64,000 nucleotides of DNA from Alphaproteobacteria bacterium (GTDB taxonomy: Bacteria > Pseudomonadota > Alphaproteobacteria > Micropepsales > Micropepsaceae). The notes beneath the pieces were generated by a model that saw only the letters and a list, made by a program, of their open reading frames with translations, did not search any database and was not told the DNA's origin. The stretch is taken from positions 206,939 through 270,938 of the forward strand of contig CANJLC010000002.1 in assembly GCA_947475445.1 (NCBI GenBank), read 5' to 3'. Below, piece by piece: positions 27,476 to 36,133 of the stretch. Numbering within the stretch: position 1 is the first letter of the stretch; each line of letters starts with the position of its first letter. The position numbers and the translations under genes were made by a program.

Positions 27476-28353
27476 CGCGCGCGCTGCTGCTGATCGCGTT
27501 TGTCGCGCTGCTGGCCCCCGCCGCGTTGGCGCAGCCCTCTACCGCGTTCAAGGAATGTCCTGATTGCCCCGACATGCAGGGCATCCCGTCCGGAAAATTC
27601 CTGATGGGCAGTCCGGCCTCCGAGCCGGGCCGCTTTGATTCCGAAGGGCCGCAGCGCGTGGTGACGGTGAAGGCCTTTGCGCTGGCGAAATATCCCGTCA
27701 CCAGCGCGCAGTTCCTCACCTTCCTGAAGGAAAGCCGCTACCAGCCCAAGCCCTGCAATCCGTTGCTCAACCTTGGCTGGAAAGTGCAGGGGCGCGACCT
27801 GGCCTATCCGCCGTCACAGGATGAACCCCCGGCATGGCCGGCCGTGTGCCTGTCCTTCGATGACGCCAATGCCTATATCGCCTGGCTGAACAGTAAGGCG
27901 AAGGAAGCCCGTCCCGCGCTGGCAAATCGCGCCGGTCCTTACCGCCTGCCCAGCGAGGCGGAATGGGAATATGCCGTCCGCGCCGGCACCAGCACGGCGC
28001 GCTGGTGGGGCGACGCCATCGGCACCGCCAACGCCAATTGCAACGGCTGCGGCAGCATCTGGGACAATCGCGTGCTGGCGCCGGTGGACGCTTTCGCGCC
28101 CAATGCTTTTGGCTTGTCCGGCATGCTGGGCAATGTCTGGCACTGGACGGCCGATTGCTGGCATCCGTCTTACGTGGGCGCGCCTGCCGATGCCACGCCC
28201 TGGATGACGCCCGGCTGCGTCAATCATGTGCTGCGCGGCGGCGCCTGGAACAATGTCCCCATCTTCATCCGCTCCGCCGCGCGCAGTTCCTCCGGCGGCG
28301 ACTATGACTATTCCACGCTGGCAGGTTTCAGGGTGGCCAGAGACTTGCCTTAA
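27472..28353 (+). CDS. Formylglycine-generating-enzyme-like protein, secreted, probable CTG start
   Basis: 293 residues of the SUMF1/FGE-like family: GKFLMGSPASEPGRFDSEGP, VTVKAFALAKYPVT, YRLPSEAEWEYAVRAGT, GNVWHWTADCW and VLRGGAWNN. It begins with a clear leader (LLLIAFVALLAPAALAQ), but no ATG, GTG or TTG lies at its head. The only sensible start is CTG at 27472, overlapping the receiver stop as CTGA, by analogy with ATGA coupling. Upstream starts would fuse a long frameshifted piece of the receiver gene. Whether it modifies sulfatases is unknown; no sulfatase gene is nearby. Confidence 0.8.
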   Translation: MTRALLLIAFVALLAPAALAQPSTAFKECPDCPDMQGIPSGKFLMGSPASEPGRFDSEGPQRVVTVKAFALAKYPVTSAQFLTFLKESRYQPKPCNPLLNLGWKVQGRDLAYPPSQDEPPAWPAVCLSFDDANAYIAWLNSKAKEARPALANRAGPYRLPSEAEWEYAVRAGTSTARWWGDAIGTANANCNGCGSIWDNRVLAPVDAFAPNAFGLSGMLGNVWHWTADCWHPSYVGAPADATPWMTPGCVNHVLRGGAWNNVPIFIRSAARSSSGGDYDYSTLAGFRVARDLP

Positions 28354-28399
28354 ACTCACCATGGCGGCCTCCGAGCCGCCCATCCAGTGAACAAGATGG

Positions 28400-28422
28400 A
28401 TGGCCGGGTCGAGCCCGGCCAT
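28400..28422. repeat. Extragenic palindrome (REP-like)
   Basis: ATGGCCGGG (28400-28408) and CCCGGCCAT (28414-28422) around a 5-base loop, between two convergent genes. Palindromes with this style of sequence are common between genes in alphaproteobacteria. It could also serve as a bidirectional terminator. Confidence 0.5.
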
Positions 28423-28440
28423 GGTGACATGGCAGGGAAG

Positions 28441-28827
28441 TTATTTTGCTGCGAAAACAGCTCTGGCCTTCTCGATGCGCGCGGAATTCTTCACCACCCA
28501 GTCGGCCAGTCCGTAAACCGGGTTGAGGAAATCGCGGCCCAGATCGGTGAGGGCATATTCCACTTGCGGCGGGATGGTCGGCGTCACCGTGCGGGTGACA
28601 AAGCCATTCTCCTCCAGGTCGCGCAGCGTGGACGACAGCATCTTCTGGCTGATCGCGCCGATCTCGCGCTTCAGCGCATTGAAGCGCACCGGCCCCTTGC
28701 CCAGGGTGCGCACAACCAGGATCGTCCATTTGTCGCTGATGCGCGCCAGCATCCGCGAGATGTGCTCGCAGGTGGCGGTATCTTCCCGGTGCCTTGGTAC
28801 CCTTCGCGTGCCGTCTTGCGGGGCCAT
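28441..28827 (-). CDS. HxlR-family transcriptional regulator
   Basis: 128-residue winged-helix regulator. The HxlR core is visible: ISDKWTILVVRTLGKGPVRF, LKREIGAISQKMLSSTLRDLEENGFVTR and VEYALTDLGRDF. A Cys at residue 20 (DTATCEHI) is in the position used by thiol or aldehyde sensors of this family. It diverges from the flavin reductase gene with a palindrome in between, so it probably controls that gene. Confidence 0.92.
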   Translation of the reverse strand: MAPQDGTRRVPRHREDTATCEHISRMLARISDKWTILVVRTLGKGPVRFNALKREIGAISQKMLSSTLRDLEENGFVTRTVTPTIPPQVEYALTDLGRDFLNPVYGLADWVVKNSARIEKARAVFAAK

Positions 28828-28838
28828 GGAAAACCTCC

Positions 28839-28865
28839 AACATGGTATCGAACAGAAACCATGTT
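28839..28865. promoter_or_regulatory. Probable HxlR operator
   Basis: Inverted repeat AACATGGT (28839-28846) and ACCATGTT (28858-28865) in the 51-base divergent intergenic region; a third half-site, ACCATGT, overlaps the reductase start codon. Confidence 0.6.
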
Positions 28866-28878
28866 ACACGAGGCTACC

Positions 28879-29487
28879 ATGTCAACAAAGCCCAGGATTG
28901 CCCTGATTATCGGCTCCACCCGGCCCACCCGCTTCGCCGACAAACCCGCTGCTTGGATGCTCAAGCAGGCCCAGGCGCGGGGCGACCTGGATGTGGAACT
29001 GGTGGACCTGCGCGATTTCGCGCTGCCCTTTTTTGACGAACCCGCCTCCAACCGCTGGATGCCGTCCGCCAATGCGCAAGCGGTGGGCTGGCAGCAGGCT
29101 ATCGCCCAGTATGACGGCTTCATCTTCGTGGTGGCCGAATACAACCATTCCATCACCGGCGCCCTGAAGAACGCCCTGGACCAGGCCTACAAGGAATGGG
29201 ACCGCAAGCCTTTCACCGCCATCGCCTATGGCGGCGTCGGCGGCGCCCGCGCCCTGGAACATCTGCGCGGCATCGGCTCCGAACTGAACATGGTCTCCAC
29301 CCGCTCTGCCGTGCATATCGGCGGCGCCGACCTGATGGCGGTGCATCCGATTGGCGGCAAACCCAAGCCTATCGAAAGCATTGAGGCGCATCTGCTGCCC
29401 TCCGCCAAGGCGGCGCTGGATGAACTGGCCTGGTGGGCGAATGCGACCAAGGCTGCGAAGGCTGCCGACGTCGCGAAAGCGGCCTAG
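28879..29487 (+). CDS. NADPH-dependent FMN reductase family protein
   Basis: 202-residue flavodoxin-like oxidoreductase. The FMN phosphate-binding loop IIGSTRPTR is at the N-terminus; FVVAEYNHSITGALKNALD and AYGGVGGARA are typical. The Ala/Lys-rich tail is short and of no known role. Likely a quinone or chromate-type reductase or an FMN supplier under control of the divergent HxlR protein. ATG 28879 has CGAGG 5 bases upstream. It overlaps the convergent TonB-like gene by 4 bases. Confidence 0.9.
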   Translation: MSTKPRIALIIGSTRPTRFADKPAAWMLKQAQARGDLDVELVDLRDFALPFFDEPASNRWMPSANAQAVGWQQAIAQYDGFIFVVAEYNHSITGALKNALDQAYKEWDRKPFTAIAYGGVGGARALEHLRGIGSELNMVSTRSAVHIGGADLMAVHPIGGKPKPIESIEAHLLPSAKAALDELAWWANATKAAKAADVAKAA

Positions 29488-30155
29488 CGCAGCACGGCGC
29501 GCGGATCGAGGGTGATGGCGATCTCTGTCGTTGCCTGATAATTGCCGGGCGGCAATTGTATGGGGGACGCCAGCTGCGCCGCGTTGCGGGCGCTGAGCGC
29601 CAGGCTGCGGAACAGCGGGTCGTTGTCGAAGCGCGCCTGGTCCATGATGCGCACGTCGGAAATCACGCCGTCGCGGCTCATGGTCAGGCGCAGCGCCACC
29701 GGCGCGCCGGTTTGCGCATCGGCAGACAGCGATGGCCACCAGCGCCGCAAGATCTGCGCCCGCACATAATCGGCCAGCGCGTAACCGCCGCCGCTACCTG
29801 CACCGTTGCCCGTGCCATTGCCCGGCGCGGCAAAACTCGGCGATATACTCCGGTTTGCCAGCGCCGCCAGTTGCGCCTCCATGGGGTCCACCGGCGGCGT
29901 TTGCGCTTGGGGTTTCACGCCGGTGATTTTTACCGCCGTCGCAGCGCGCGGCGGCGCGGCGGCGGGCGCACCAGCGGACGCGCCCACGCTGATGGGCATG
30001 CTCACCAGATCCACCAGCATGGCCTTGAGCGGCGGACGCGTCTGTGCGGGATGCGCCGCCGACCACAACAGCCACAGCGCCATGGCCAGCAAATGCAGCA
30101 GCAGCGAGCCGGTAAGGCCGTATCGGTTATCGGTTCGCGCCATCATGTCCCGCAT
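29484..30155 (-). CDS. TonB/TolA-like energy-transducer protein
   Basis: 223 residues: one N-terminal membrane span (GSLLLHLLAMALWLLWSA), a Pro/Ala-rich periplasmic linker, and a C-terminal region (YVRAQILRRWWPSL, PVALRLTMSRDGVISDVRI, NDPLFRSLALSARNAA) typical of TolA/TonB C-terminal domains. No exbB/exbD or tolQR is adjacent, so whether it serves the receptor array at 10-22 kb is unknown. Starts at 30146 or 30143 are also possible. Confidence 0.68.
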   Translation of the reverse strand: MRDMMARTDNRYGLTGSLLLHLLAMALWLLWSAAHPAQTRPPLKAMLVDLVSMPISVGASAGAPAAAPPRAATAVKITGVKPQAQTPPVDPMEAQLAALANRSISPSFAAPGNGTGNGAGSGGGYALADYVRAQILRRWWPSLSADAQTGAPVALRLTMSRDGVISDVRIMDQARFDNDPLFRSLALSARNAAQLASPIQLPPGNYQATTEIAITLDPRAVLR

Positions 30156-30195
30156 GGGTTCATTTTAGCGCAGGAAAAGCGATGCAGCCTGAATT

Positions 30196-30768
30196 TTATT
30201 TCAGGACGCGCTCGATCCGCTTGTCCGGGATCAGCCAGATCATGGCCACCAGCGCATAGCATCCCACCGAAATCGAGGTCTGGAAGGGCGCCGCCACGAT
30301 CCCTGCCACATACAGGGCCAGCGACATCCAGCCCTTGGTGTCGCGCCCGATGGCCTTGGCCACCAGGGAGCCCTTGCCGTCCTGCGCGATCAGCACGCGC
30401 ACCAGGATGGTATAGGCGATGGCGGTCATGAACAGGGTGCCGCCATACAGCGCCACCGGCGCCTGGGCAAAATGGTTTTCGCCCATCCAGGCCGAGGTGA
30501 AGGGCGTCAGCGACAGCCAGAACAGCAAATGCAGGTTGGCCCACAGCACCGCGCCATTGACGCTCTTCACCGCCTGGAACAGATGATGATGGTTGTTCCA
30601 GTAGATGCCGGCATAGAGGAAGGACAGGCCATAGATGGCGATGTGCGGCCACACCTGCAGCAGCGCTTTGAGGCTGGCATCCTCCGGCGCTTTCAGTTCC
30701 AGCACCATGATGGTGATGATGATGGCGATCACGCCGTCGCTGAAGGCTTCCAGCCGTCCCTTACCCAT
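30196..30768 (-). CDS. TMEM175-type (DUF1211) membrane protein, putative potassium channel
   Basis: 190 residues with about six hydrophobic segments. RLEAFSDGVIAIIITIMVLE is the family's first helix with its FSDG motif. Bacterial TMEM175 proteins form potassium channels; activity here is inferred. ATG 30768 puts this helix at the N-terminus as in homologues; the longer open frame adds a hydrophilic extension overlapping the region upstream of RNase D. Confidence 0.88.
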   Translation of the reverse strand: MGKGRLEAFSDGVIAIIITIMVLELKAPEDASLKALLQVWPHIAIYGLSFLYAGIYWNNHHHLFQAVKSVNGAVLWANLHLLFWLSLTPFTSAWMGENHFAQAPVALYGGTLFMTAIAYTILVRVLIAQDGKGSLVAKAIGRDTKGWMSLALYVAGIVAAPFQTSISVGCYALVAMIWLIPDKRIERVLK

Positions 30769-30865
30769 TGGCCTTGCCCATTTTAACCCCGGTAAATTCG
30801 CTGTCCCTTCATAACATGGCTGGTAGAACTTGCGATATTGAGGGGGGAGGGAGTAGGACAGGGCC

Positions 30866-31477
30866 ATGAAGATTCACCTGCACAAGGGCGATTTGCCCGC
30901 CGGGCTCGACCTCGGCCCCCTGGTCGCCATCGACACCGAAACCTTGGGCCTCAACCCCAACCGCGACCGGCTCTGCCTGGCGCAATTGTCGGCCGGCGAC
31001 GGCGTCTGCCATGCCGTGCAGTTCGCCGCCGACAGCTACGCCGCGCCCAACCTGAAAAAGCTGCTGACCGACGCCAGGGTGACCAAGCTGTTCCACTTCG
31101 CCCGCTTCGATGTCGCCATGTTCCAGAAATATCTCGGCGTGGAATGCAAGCCGGTCTATTGCACCAAGATCGCCTCCAAGCTGGTGCGCACCTATACCGA
31201 CCGTCACGGCCTGAAAGACCTGGTGCGCGAATTGCTGAACATCGAAATGAACAAGGAGCAGCAAAGCTCCGACTGGGGCGCCGCCGAGCTTTCGGAAAAG
31301 CAGCTGGCCTATGCCGCCAGCGATGTCGCCCATCTCCACCAGCTCAAGACCATCCTCGACACCATGCTGGCGCGCGAAGACCGCACGCATCTGGCCAAGG
31401 CGTGTTTTGATTTTCTCCCCACCCGCGCCGCGTTAGATCTCGAAGGCTGGGAAGAGACGGATATTTTCGCGCATTGA
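30866..31477 (+). CDS. rnd: RNase D-type 3'-5' exoribonuclease, short form
   Basis: 203 residues, DEDDy exonuclease domain only: AIDTETLGL (Asp, Glu), FHFARFDVAMF (Asp) and AYAASDVAHL (Tyr, Asp). The HRDC domains of long RNase D are absent, as is common in alphaproteobacteria. Probably acts in tRNA 3' maturation. GGACAGGG precedes the ATG. Confidence 0.88.
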   Translation: MKIHLHKGDLPAGLDLGPLVAIDTETLGLNPNRDRLCLAQLSAGDGVCHAVQFAADSYAAPNLKKLLTDARVTKLFHFARFDVAMFQKYLGVECKPVYCTKIASKLVRTYTDRHGLKDLVRELLNIEMNKEQQSSDWGAAELSEKQLAYAASDVAHLHQLKTILDTMLAREDRTHLAKACFDFLPTRAALDLEGWEETDIFAH

Positions 31478-31517
31478 CGCCACCGTTTGAGCCTTAGACG
31501 TAGCCCCCGCGCCAAAC

Positions 31518-31533
31518 TGGCACGATTCTGGCT
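31518..31533 (+). promoter_or_regulatory. Sigma-54-like promoter upstream of the kdsD-lpt-rpoN operon
   Basis: TGGCAC (31518-31523), 5 bases, TGGCT (31529-31533), against the RpoN consensus TGGCAC-N5-TTGCW: one mismatch, with the invariant GG and GC at the correct spacing. It sits 72 bases before kdsD. No enhancer-binding protein is encoded nearby. Confidence 0.45.
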
Positions 31534-31604
31534 TGTAGCCTTTCATCCTTTGGTACGCTAAGCTGCGCCGTCCGGGAATCCCGGAGTGGAATCAAAGGGT
31601 TTTC

Positions 31605-32621
31605 ATGTCGAATTCCAAGCTGACCCCCATCAAGCCGGGCGCCACGGGCGACCTTGGGGCTGCCACGCGTGTCCTGTCCTATGCCGCCGACGCCCTGAAC
31701 GCGCTCTCCGCCGCCCTCAGCAACGGCCTTGGCGCCGACTTCACCCGCGCCCTCGATACCCTCCAGGCCACCAAGGGCCGCGTCATTGTCAGCGGCATGG
31801 GCAAGTCCGGCCATATCGCCCGCAAGATCGCCGCCACCCTGTCCTCCACCGGCACGCCGGCCCATTTCGTCCATCCCGCCGAAGCCAGCCATGGCGACCT
31901 TGGTGCCATCGCCAGGCATGACAGCCTGTTGCTGCTGTCCTGGGGCGGCGAAACCAGCGAGCTGGGCGACCTGATTTCCTATTCCCGGCGCTTCGCCATT
32001 CCCCTGATCGGCATTGCCGCCAATCCCGACTCCACGCTGCTGCAGGCCGCAGACGTGAAATTGCTTTTGCCGCGCGCCCCCGAAGCCTGCCCCAATGGCC
32101 TGGCCCCCACCACCTCCACCACCATGATGCTGGCGCTGGGCGACGCGATTGCCGTGGCGCTGATGGAGCGCAAGGGTTTCTCGCCCGACGATTACCGCGA
32201 TTTCCATCCCGGCGGTTCGCTGGGCCGCGCCCTGATCCGCGTCTGCGACCTGATGCACGGCAAGAACGAGCTGCCCTTGGTGTCGCCCGATGCGGTGATG
32301 CGCGACGTGATCGTGAAGATGACCTCGGGCGGCAAGGGCTTTGCCGGCGTGGTCGGCGTGGTGGATGCGGGTGGAAAACTCGTCGGCATCATCACCGACG
32401 GCGATGTCCGCCGCCATGTCGAGCGCGACCTGCTGGACCGCAAGGCGTCCGACGTCATGACCGCCTCGCCCCGCACCGTCGCGCCGGGCATGCTGGCCGC
32501 CGAGGCGCTGGGCCTGATGAACAATGGCACGCCCAAGGTCACCAGCCTGTTCGTGGTCGAGGCGGAAAAGCCGGTCGGCATCCTGACCGTGCATGACTGC
32601 CTGCGCGCAGGCCTCGGATGA
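31605..32621 (+). CDS. kdsD: Arabinose-5-phosphate isomerase (KpsF/GutQ/KdsD family)
   Basis: Converts ribulose-5-phosphate to arabinose-5-phosphate, the first step of KDO synthesis for LPS. 338 residues: a SIS domain (VIVSGMGKSGHIARKIAATL, THFVHPAEASHGDLG-like segment at 31859-31912) and two CBS domains at the C-terminus (about residues 215-338). FHPGGSLGRAL is the conserved linker. AAAGGG precedes the ATG; it overlaps lptC by ATGA. Confidence 0.94.
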   Translation: MSNSKLTPIKPGATGDLGAATRVLSYAADALNALSAALSNGLGADFTRALDTLQATKGRVIVSGMGKSGHIARKIAATLSSTGTPAHFVHPAEASHGDLGAIARHDSLLLLSWGGETSELGDLISYSRRFAIPLIGIAANPDSTLLQAADVKLLLPRAPEACPNGLAPTTSTTMMLALGDAIAVALMERKGFSPDDYRDFHPGGSLGRALIRVCDLMHGKNELPLVSPDAVMRDVIVKMTSGGKGFAGVVGVVDAGGKLVGIITDGDVRRHVERDLLDRKASDVMTASPRTVAPGMLAAEALGLMNNGTPKVTSLFVVEAEKPVGILTVHDCLRAGLG

Positions 32622-33262
32622 GCGTGGTCCCGCCGGTTCACGACTGGTCGGCCCGGGCGCGCACCACCGCCATCGAGGCGCTGCGCTACACCCAGTTTGT
32701 CAGCTTCATGAAGCGCGCTTTGTCCGTGGCGGCTTTCGCCGTGATCGCGGCGGTGCTGGCCTTCTTCTTCATCCAGCGCCAGCCCGCCCGCGTCACCATG
32801 GGTTTTGAGCGCATGGGCCTGGTCAAGGACGACCTTGCCATGGTCAAGCCGCGCCTCACCGGTCAGGACCATCAGGGCCGCCCCTTTGTCATCACCGCCG
32901 ATGCCGCCATCCAGGATGCCAAGAATCCCAAGCGCGCCCGCCTCACCAGGGTCGAAGCCGATTTGACGCTGGACAAGGGCGGCTGGCTCAACGCCGATGC
33001 CGCCAATGGCGTGGTGGACATGAACACGGGCAAGCTGGAAATGAATGGGGGCATCAGCGTCTTTTCCGGCGACGGCTATGAACTGCACACCCAAAGCGCC
33101 TCGGTGGACCTCAAGCGCGGCATGGTCCAGGGCCGCGAGGAAGTCACCGGTCATGGCCCGCTGGGCACGCTGCGCGCCGACCAGTTCCAGTTCGACCAGA
33201 ACGCCAAGACCCTCACCCTCATCGGCCGCGTGCAGATGAGCATCCTCACGGGCAAGACATGA
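32618..33262 (+). CDS. lptC: LPS export protein LptC
   Basis: Bitopic inner-membrane protein of the LptBFGC-A-DE LPS transporter. 214 residues: a cytoplasmic N-terminus, one membrane span (VAAFAVIAAVLAFFFI) and a periplasmic beta-jellyroll (ITADAAIQD, LNADAANGVVDMNTGKLEM, FSGDGYELHTQSASVDLK). Position between kdsD and lptA and 4-base overlaps on both sides support the call. Confidence 0.92.
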   Translation: MSVVPPVHDWSARARTTAIEALRYTQFVSFMKRALSVAAFAVIAAVLAFFFIQRQPARVTMGFERMGLVKDDLAMVKPRLTGQDHQGRPFVITADAAIQDAKNPKRARLTRVEADLTLDKGGWLNADAANGVVDMNTGKLEMNGGISVFSGDGYELHTQSASVDLKRGMVQGREEVTGHGPLGTLRADQFQFDQNAKTLTLIGRVQMSILTGKT

Positions 33263-33780
33263 AACGCGCCGCACTTATTTTCCTGATGCTCTGCGCCGCC
33301 GCGCCGGCGTTGGCGCAAACCAAGAGCTCGATCCTTGGCAAGCGCGACACCAGCCAGCCCATCAACATCGCCGCCGACAAGGTGATGGCCGACCTCAACG
33401 CCAAGACCGTCACCTATAGCGGCAATGTCGTGGTCACCCAGGGCAATATCCGCATGCACGCCGACGCCATGAAGGTGAACACCGATCCGTCCGGCAAGGC
33501 GCAGAACATCACCGCCAACGGCAAGGTGGTGGTGGATTCACCGGCGTCGGGCACCGCCACCGGCGACAGCGCCATTTATGAGGTCGCGCTCCGCACCGTC
33601 ACGCTCAGCGGCATGGTTGTCCTCACGCGCGGCAAGGACGTGATGCGCGGCACCAGGCTCACCGTCAACCTGGTCACCGGCCAGGCGACCCTGGGCGCGC
33701 AAAACCTGCCCGGCGCCCCCGGAAATGGCCGGGTGCAGGGCGTATTCACCCCCACAGGGAACCAATTAGGAGTTCCTTAA
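33259..33780 (+). CDS. lptA: LPS transport periplasmic protein LptA
   Basis: Periplasmic bridge protein that carries LPS between LptC and LptD. 173 residues: a leader (LIFLMLCAAAPALAQ) then the OstA-type repeats QPINIAADKVMADLNAKTV, TYSGNVVVTQGNIRMHADAM and TGDSAIYEVALRTVTLSG. Overlaps lptC by ATGA and is followed by lptB after 23 bases. Confidence 0.93.
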   Translation: MKRAALIFLMLCAAAPALAQTKSSILGKRDTSQPINIAADKVMADLNAKTVTYSGNVVVTQGNIRMHADAMKVNTDPSGKAQNITANGKVVVDSPASGTATGDSAIYEVALRTVTLSGMVVLTRGKDVMRGTRLTVNLVTGQATLGAQNLPGAPGNGRVQGVFTPTGNQLGVP

Positions 33781-33803
33781 ACACGAACAGGCATGATTTT
33801 CGC

Positions 33804-34601
33804 ATGACATATTCCGAAGGCCCCCCGTCCAACGAGAATGCCGCCGAAACAGGCACGCTTCCGCGCGTCATCGAGGGTGGCAAGGGGCTTGTTGTCACCC
33901 GCATCGGCAAGAGCTTCAGGCAGCGCCCCGTGGTCCGCTCGGTCAGCCTGTCGGTCAAGCGCGGCGAAGTGGTGGGCCTCTTGGGCCCCAACGGCGCGGG
34001 CAAGACCACCTGCTTCTACATGATCTCCGGCCTGCTCCCCGCCGACACCGGCAGCATCGAAGTGGATGGCCATGACGTCACCAAGCTGCCCATGTACCGC
34101 CGCGCCCGCATGGGCATCGGCTACCTGCCGCAGGAAGCCTCCATTTTCCGCGGCCTGACCGCCGAGCAGAATATCCGCGCCACCGCCGAACTGGTCGAAC
34201 CCGATCCGTCGCGGCTGGAAGCCGCCGTCGAGGCGCTGCTGGCCGAATTCGGCATCACCCATATCCGCAACACGCCCGCCATCGCGCTGTCGGGCGGCGA
34301 ACGCCGCCGCGTGGAAATCGCCCGCTGTCTTGCCACCCATCCGTCCTATGTCTTGCTGGACGAACCGCTGGCCGGCATCGATCCCATCGCGGTGGGCGAA
34401 ATCCGCGACCTGGTGATCCACCTCAAGGATCGCGGCATCGGCGTGCTGATCACCGACCATAATGTGCGCGATGCGCTGGAAATCATCGACCGCGCCTACA
34501 TCCTTCACGACGGCCGCGTGCTCAAGGAAGGCACGCCGTCAGAAATCGTGGCCGACCGCGATGTGCGCCGCGTCTATCTGGGCGAGAAATTCTCGCTCTA
34601 G
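33804..34601 (+). CDS. lptB: LPS export ABC transporter ATPase LptB
   Basis: 265-residue ATPase that powers LPS extraction. Walker A is GPNGAGKTT, the Q-loop is in GIGYLPQEASIF, the signature is LSGGERRRVEIAR, Walker B is YVLLDEPLAG and the H-loop is in VLITDHNV. A hydrophilic 25-residue N-terminal extension precedes the usual start. Lies between lptA and rpoN, the classic proteobacterial order. Confidence 0.95.
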   Translation: MTYSEGPPSNENAAETGTLPRVIEGGKGLVVTRIGKSFRQRPVVRSVSLSVKRGEVVGLLGPNGAGKTTCFYMISGLLPADTGSIEVDGHDVTKLPMYRRARMGIGYLPQEASIFRGLTAEQNIRATAELVEPDPSRLEAAVEALLAEFGITHIRNTPAIALSGGERRRVEIARCLATHPSYVLLDEPLAGIDPIAVGEIRDLVIHLKDRGIGVLITDHNVRDALEIIDRAYILHDGRVLKEGTPSEIVADRDVRRVYLGEKFSL

Positions 34602-34612
34602 GATGGATTGAT

Positions 34613-36133
34613 ATGGCTGGGGTAGGGCAAAGACTAGAAATCCGGCAGGGCCAGTCCCTGGTGATGACGCCGCAATTGCAGCAGGCGATCAAGCTGCTGC
34701 AATTGTCCAATGTCGAACTGGCCGAATATTGCGAAGCCGAGCTTGAGAAGAACCCGCTGCTGGAGCGCGACGATTCCGCCGCCACCGCCGAAAGCCGCGA
34801 CGCCGCCGAGCCCGCCATCGCCGCCACCGAGCGCGCCGATGAAAGCCTGAACCGCGAAGACTTTTCCAAGGTCTCCGAGCTCGACTCCGCCGCGCATGAG
34901 AATATGTATGACGGCGATACGCCCCAGCCGAATGCCGGCCCCAGCGCCGCTTCCAGTTCCCTGACCGACTGGACCACGGTGAAGTCGGGCGGCAGCTTCG
35001 AAGGCGACGAGGATGGGTTTGAATCCACCATCGCCGAAAGCGCCACGCTCAAGGATCACCTGGAAAAGCAGGTTTCCATCGCTGCCTTCACCGATGACGA
35101 CCGCCTGATCGCCATGTCCATCATCGACGGTATCGACGAGGCCGGTTATTTCCGCGGTGACGTCAAGGAAATCGCCGATCGCCTGGGCACCGAATGGGAA
35201 GATGTCGAAGCCGTGCTGGGCGTGGTCCAGGGCTTTGATCCCGTGGGCGTGGCGGCGCGCGACCTTGCCGAATGCCTCACCCTGCAATTGAAGGCCAGGG
35301 ACCGTTTCGATCCGGCCATGCAGGCCATGATGAGCCGCCTGGATCTGCTGGCCCGCCGCGACATGGCGCAGCTGACCGCGCTGTGCGGCGTGGACGCCGA
35401 GGACATTGCCGACATGATCGCGGAAATCCGCGGCCTCAACCCCAAGCCGGGCCTGGCCTTTGGCACCGAGCCGGTGACGCCGGTGGTGCCCGATGTCTTT
35501 GTGCGCGTCGGCTCCGACGGCGCCTGGCTGATTGAACTGAACACCGACACGCTGCCGCGCCTGCTGGTCAACAACCAGTATTACGCCAAGGTCAACAAGG
35601 GCGCCCGCGACAAGGATTCCAAGAATTACCTGGCCGACTGCCTCAACACCGCCAACTGGCTGGTGAAAAGCTTGGACCAGCGCGCCCGCACCATCCTCAA
35701 GGTGGCCAGCGAGATCGTGCGCCAGCAGGACAATTTCCTCACCCATGGCGTGCGCCATCTGCGGCCGCTGAATCTGCGCACCATCGCCGACGCGATCCAG
35801 ATGCATGAAACCACCGTCAGCCGCGTCACCTCGAACAAGTACATCGCCACGCCGCGCGGCGTCTTCGAACTGAAATATTTCTTCACCGCCTCGATCCAGG
35901 CCGTGAACGGCGCCGAATCGCACAGCGCCGAAGCGGTGCGCGACCGCATCCGCGAAATGATCGACAAGGAGGAGGGGATCGAGATCCTCTCCGACGACCG
36001 CATCGTCTCCCTGCTGACAGCCGATGGCGTCAACATCGCACGCCGCACCGTGGCAAAATACCGGGAGGCCATGCGGATTCCCTCCTCGGTCGAGCGCCGC
36101 CGCCAAAAGGGCGGCGAGGCCGTTTACCGCTAA
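34613..36133 (+). CDS. rpoN: RNA polymerase sigma-54 factor
   Basis: 506 residues. Region I (GQSLVMTPQLQQAIKLLQLS) binds core and activators; an acidic region II follows; the DNA-binding helix-turn-helix is near HETTVSRVTSNKYIATPRG; the RpoN box is ARRTVAKYRE near the C-terminus. It lies 12 bases after lptB, so it is the fifth gene of the operon that carries a sigma-54-like site in front, allowing possible autoregulation. Confidence 0.96.
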   Translation: MAGVGQRLEIRQGQSLVMTPQLQQAIKLLQLSNVELAEYCEAELEKNPLLERDDSAATAESRDAAEPAIAATERADESLNREDFSKVSELDSAAHENMYDGDTPQPNAGPSAASSSLTDWTTVKSGGSFEGDEDGFESTIAESATLKDHLEKQVSIAAFTDDDRLIAMSIIDGIDEAGYFRGDVKEIADRLGTEWEDVEAVLGVVQGFDPVGVAARDLAECLTLQLKARDRFDPAMQAMMSRLDLLARRDMAQLTALCGVDAEDIADMIAEIRGLNPKPGLAFGTEPVTPVVPDVFVRVGSDGAWLIELNTDTLPRLLVNNQYYAKVNKGARDKDSKNYLADCLNTANWLVKSLDQRARTILKVASEIVRQQDNFLTHGVRHLRPLNLRTIADAIQMHETTVSRVTSNKYIATPRGVFELKYFFTASIQAVNGAESHSAEAVRDRIREMIDKEEGIEILSDDRIVSLLTADGVNIARRTVAKYREAMRIPSSVERRRQKGGEAVYR

